From Coemansia sp. RSA 1804 (Eukaryota > Kickxellomycota > Kickxellomycetes > Kickxellales > Kickxellaceae): a stretch of 48,581 bases of DNA. The notes below the pieces were generated by a model that was given only the letters and a program-made list of their open reading frames with translations, made no database searches and was not told where the DNA came from. Position 1 is the stretch's first letter; each line of letters opens with the position of its first letter. The translations under genes and the position numbers were made by a program. The stretch is from positions 1 to 48,581 of the forward strand of contig JANBTH010000038.1 in the NCBI GenBank assembly GCA_027578815.1, given 5' to 3'. Below are positions 46,775 through 48,581 of the stretch, piece after piece.

Positions 46775-47332
46775 ATGGAGCACGCACGCCAGGTTCATGA
46801 CAAATACTACGAGACAGCCGACACAATGCTGGCAAGGATGCCATTGGCCGTGGCGTTCCAGAACAAGACAGGAGTGCCCAAAGTATACGGCGCAGCAGGT
46901 TTGGCCAGCGTGTGGATGCTACTGGTGTTTTTCAACATCGGGGCGCCGCTGCTAGTCAACCTGGTAGGATTCGGGTACGCGGCCTACGCAACGGTGGGAG
47001 CCATCGAGAGCCCCGGAAAGGAGGACGACACCCAGTGGTTGTCGTACTGGGTGGTGTTTGGGTTGTTCAATGTGGCGGAGTACTTTGCCGGGTTCCTGCT
47101 CTACTGGTTCCCCTTCTACTACGTGGCCAAGCTTGCGTTCCTTGTTTGGCTGATGCTCCCGGCCACTCGCGGCGCCGAGAGACTCTACCACACGGGCGTC
47201 AGGCCTATTATGCTCAACATTGCGAACAGACGCGCTCCCGCTCCCACTACTGCTGCTGCACCCACGGCGCCTGCTGCTGCTAATGGCCCGACATCGTCGT
47301 CGACGACGGCTACTAACCTCAAGTCCGAGTGA
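46775..47332 (+). CDS. YOP1: Yop1 / REEP5-family ER-shaping protein
   Basis: 185 residues run from ATG 46775. The TB2/DP1/HVA22 core has two hairpin membrane segments (GLASVWMLLVFFNIGAPLLV and WVVFGLFNVAEYFAGFLL). Between them are the family motif ESPGKEDDTQWLSYWVVFG and then YWFPFYYVAKLAFLVWLMLP. Yop1 with reticulons bends ER membranes into tubules. The amphipathic helix after the membrane part (GAERLYHTGVRPIM) and the Ala/Pro/Thr-rich tail are typical. The N-terminus is short and soluble. The gene is intact and the family match strong. Confidence 0.93.
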   Translation: MEHARQVHDKYYETADTMLARMPLAVAFQNKTGVPKVYGAAGLASVWMLLVFFNIGAPLLVNLVGFGYAAYATVGAIESPGKEDDTQWLSYWVVFGLFNVAEYFAGFLLYWFPFYYVAKLAFLVWLMLPATRGAERLYHTGVRPIMLNIANRRAPAPTTAAAPTAPAAANGPTSSSTTATNLKSE

Positions 47333-47637
47333 AGAAACTAAAAAACAACAACAGCAACAACAACAAGCAGCCGATGCCAGACGGGCGGGCGGGGGGTTGG
47401 AAAGACTCGCCCCTACCCTCCTTTTTCTGTCACTCTCTTTCCTTTCTCTCTTTATAACCTTTTTATCTTTTTTCACTTTCTGTTTTTGGTAAAATGAAAA
47501 TTAAACTCAGGGTAGTCTATTTTCATTTCATCTCCTCAAAGAAAAACAAGAAAGTACATTACACAGATCAAATTAAAAAATAGCAAGCAAGCAAACCTGT
47601 TTACTGGAATCCTCCGGTTTCTTTCTTTCTTTCTCTT
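47333..47637. other. Convergent 3' spacer, YOP1 / Vac1-like gene
   Basis: About 300 bases include a CAACAACAGCAACAAC array right after YOP1 and T/C-rich sequence before the minus-strand stop. No gene was seen. Confidence 0.5.
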
Positions 47638-48581
47638 CTACAGGGATCGCTCCAGAATCGACAGCTCCGTATCCAGGTCGTCGAGCGAGGCCTGGAGCGA
47701 CACCGCATCGTCGATGCGACGGGCCCTCTGCGCATCGCTAATGTAGCCAAGGACGCGTTGCCGCTGGTCGCGGAGCACCTCGAGGGAGGCGATTTTCTCG
47801 TCCTGGTTCATTGCGGCAATCCGGTCGTGCTTGCCAGGATCGCTCAGCAGCGCTTGGCGGATCGACTCCTCCTCCAGCTCTCTTGCGGATGCGTCGGAGT
47901 TGGGCGAGATAGAGGATGCTGCTGTGGGCTTTCCGTTATTGTTGCTGCTTAGAAGTGGGTTGCTTAGCCTCACGAGCGAAAACAGCGAGGATGCAACACT
48001 GCTGCGGCGCTCGCTGCTGCTGCTTCTGCCCTGCCTTTCATCGCTGCCGTCGCCAGCGGGAGGTGGTGGCTGCTGCTGCTGCTGCTGGTTGGCGTGGCGA
48101 GCAGGCGAAGAGGAGGAAGAAAAGGCTGCCGCGTCGTCTGCGTTGAGTGTGGTAAGGCTTGAAGGAGGCGACAGCGATCCAGCAGAAAGCAGCTGTGACG
48201 GCAGCACCGAGGAAGGAGTGTCGCCAGCACCGCTGCTGGCCACCGATGCGCGCGACTGCGATCTGCGAGGAGACGACCGCTCGGGCATCATCATGGTCAG
48301 CGGGAACATGTGAAGCTGCAAGTACTGCGCAATGGCTCTTCGTATGGCCACATGCAGCCGGGTGGAACTAGCGTTGGCTGCCGGCAGCGCAACAATGCGC
48401 TTGGACAGGGTGTCGAGACTATTGAAGGCCGCGGTCAGTTGCTTGCGGATCCGCGCAGCACGAGCAATATCGCCGGGCATCGGAGCCGAGTCGGCGGCCG
48501 AGGAACCCTGCAGCTTGATGGCCAATGCGTTGAATGCAGGGAGCGTCGCCTCCACCGTCGCCATGCACTCGCGTGCGGCCG
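47638..48581 (-). CDS. C-terminal part of a Vac1/Rabenosyn-5-like protein
   Basis: The frame is open from the window end (AARECMATVEATL) to the stop at 47638-47640. The ATG at 48562-48564 is therefore probably internal, and the real start, with any FYVE domain, lies outside. Helical segments (LPAFNALAIKLQ, ARAARIRKQLTAAFNSLDTL, LHVAIRRAIAQYLQLHMFPL) are followed by a long Ser/Pro/Gln-rich loop. A closing coiled coil then appears: RDQRQRVLGYISDAQRARRI with SLQASLDDLDTELSILER. The last part resembles the Rab-binding helical hairpin of Rabenosyn-5 and Pep7/Vac1, which tether endosomes to Rab4/Rab5-type GTPases. The match is by pattern only, so confidence is moderate. Confidence 0.5.
   Translation of the reverse strand, partial: AARECMATVEATLPAFNALAIKLQGSSAADSAPMPGDIARAARIRKQLTAAFNSLDTLSKRIVALPAANASSTRLHVAIRRAIAQYLQLHMFPLTMMMPERSSPRRSQSRASVASSGAGDTPSSVLPSQLLSAGSLSPPSSLTTLNADDAAAFSSSSSPARHANQQQQQQPPPPAGDGSDERQGRSSSSERRSSVASSLFSLVRLSNPLLSSNNNGKPTAASSISPNSDASARELEEESIRQALLSDPGKHDRIAAMNQDEKIASLEVLRDQRQRVLGYISDAQRARRIDDAVSLQASLDDLDTELSILERSL

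Noticed and set aside
1..48581. tRNA, rRNA or CRISPR arrays
   Set aside because: I looked for T-loop words and evenly spaced repeats and found none convincing. A covariance-model scan would be needed to exclude tRNAs fully.

Overview
The window reads as a fungal nuclear chromosome segment. Fungal-type genes (Bre1 with a C-terminal RING, Tfb1, Nap1, Yop1, Cbp4, an Mba1/mL45-like protein, a Tom6-like protein) sit on both strands with long intergenic spacers. TATA boxes, AATAAA signals and one clear spliceosomal intron are visible. Introns are rare. Codon use in the housekeeping genes is GC-rich, and F-box-like genes and relics are present. This would suit an early-diverging fungus such as Kickxellomycotina, but the lineage is an impression, not a proof.

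The window alternates between two compartments. GC-rich blocks hold compact, intact housekeeping genes: the 1-335 partial gene, TFB1 (5.7-7.5 kb), an Mba1/mL45-like gene, bL32m and a bacterial-type alanyl-tRNA synthetase (15.7-20.4 kb), and then the 31.7-48.6 kb block. That last block holds a hypothetical protein, an ERA GTPase, CBP4, NAP1, a Tom6-like gene, BRE1, a TBC Rab-GAP, YOP1 and a Vac1/Rabenosyn-like partial gene. Mitochondrial biogenesis is over-represented: mitoribosome subunits and assembly, mt-tRNA charging, complex III assembly and protein import.

The AT-rich blocks (0.5-5.6, 7.6-15.5 and 20.4-31.7 kb) hold duplicated, decayed or unrecognised genes. They include an F-box-like gene with a 5'-truncated tandem copy, and a cluster of short GC-rich hairpins. 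A 1.4-1.9 kb unit is tandemly repeated and carries a small ORF and a decayed coding relic. A dihydroxybenzoate-decarboxylase-like gene is broken by one in-frame TAG, and a gag-like gene stands alone. A serine carboxypeptidase is intact, while a full-length ABCC transporter is broken by two TAGs and two small indels. Two small, TATA-equipped genes of unknown function lie on either side of the ABCC gene.

The strongest mobile-element signal is a roughly 230-254 bp family present three times (14962-15192 minus, 25087-25340 plus, 25625-25857 plus). Each copy starts TGTTAT and ends CTACRATA, contains a TATAAAA motif and folds into two hairpins. Two copies are flanked by exact 5-bp target-site duplications, so they look like solo LTRs. 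One copy landed in a GC-rich gene-fragment island bounded by inverted repeats. Another abuts a decayed gene, and the third lies 6 bp upstream of the broken ABCC gene. I found no CRISPR array, rRNA or tRNA gene that I could support.
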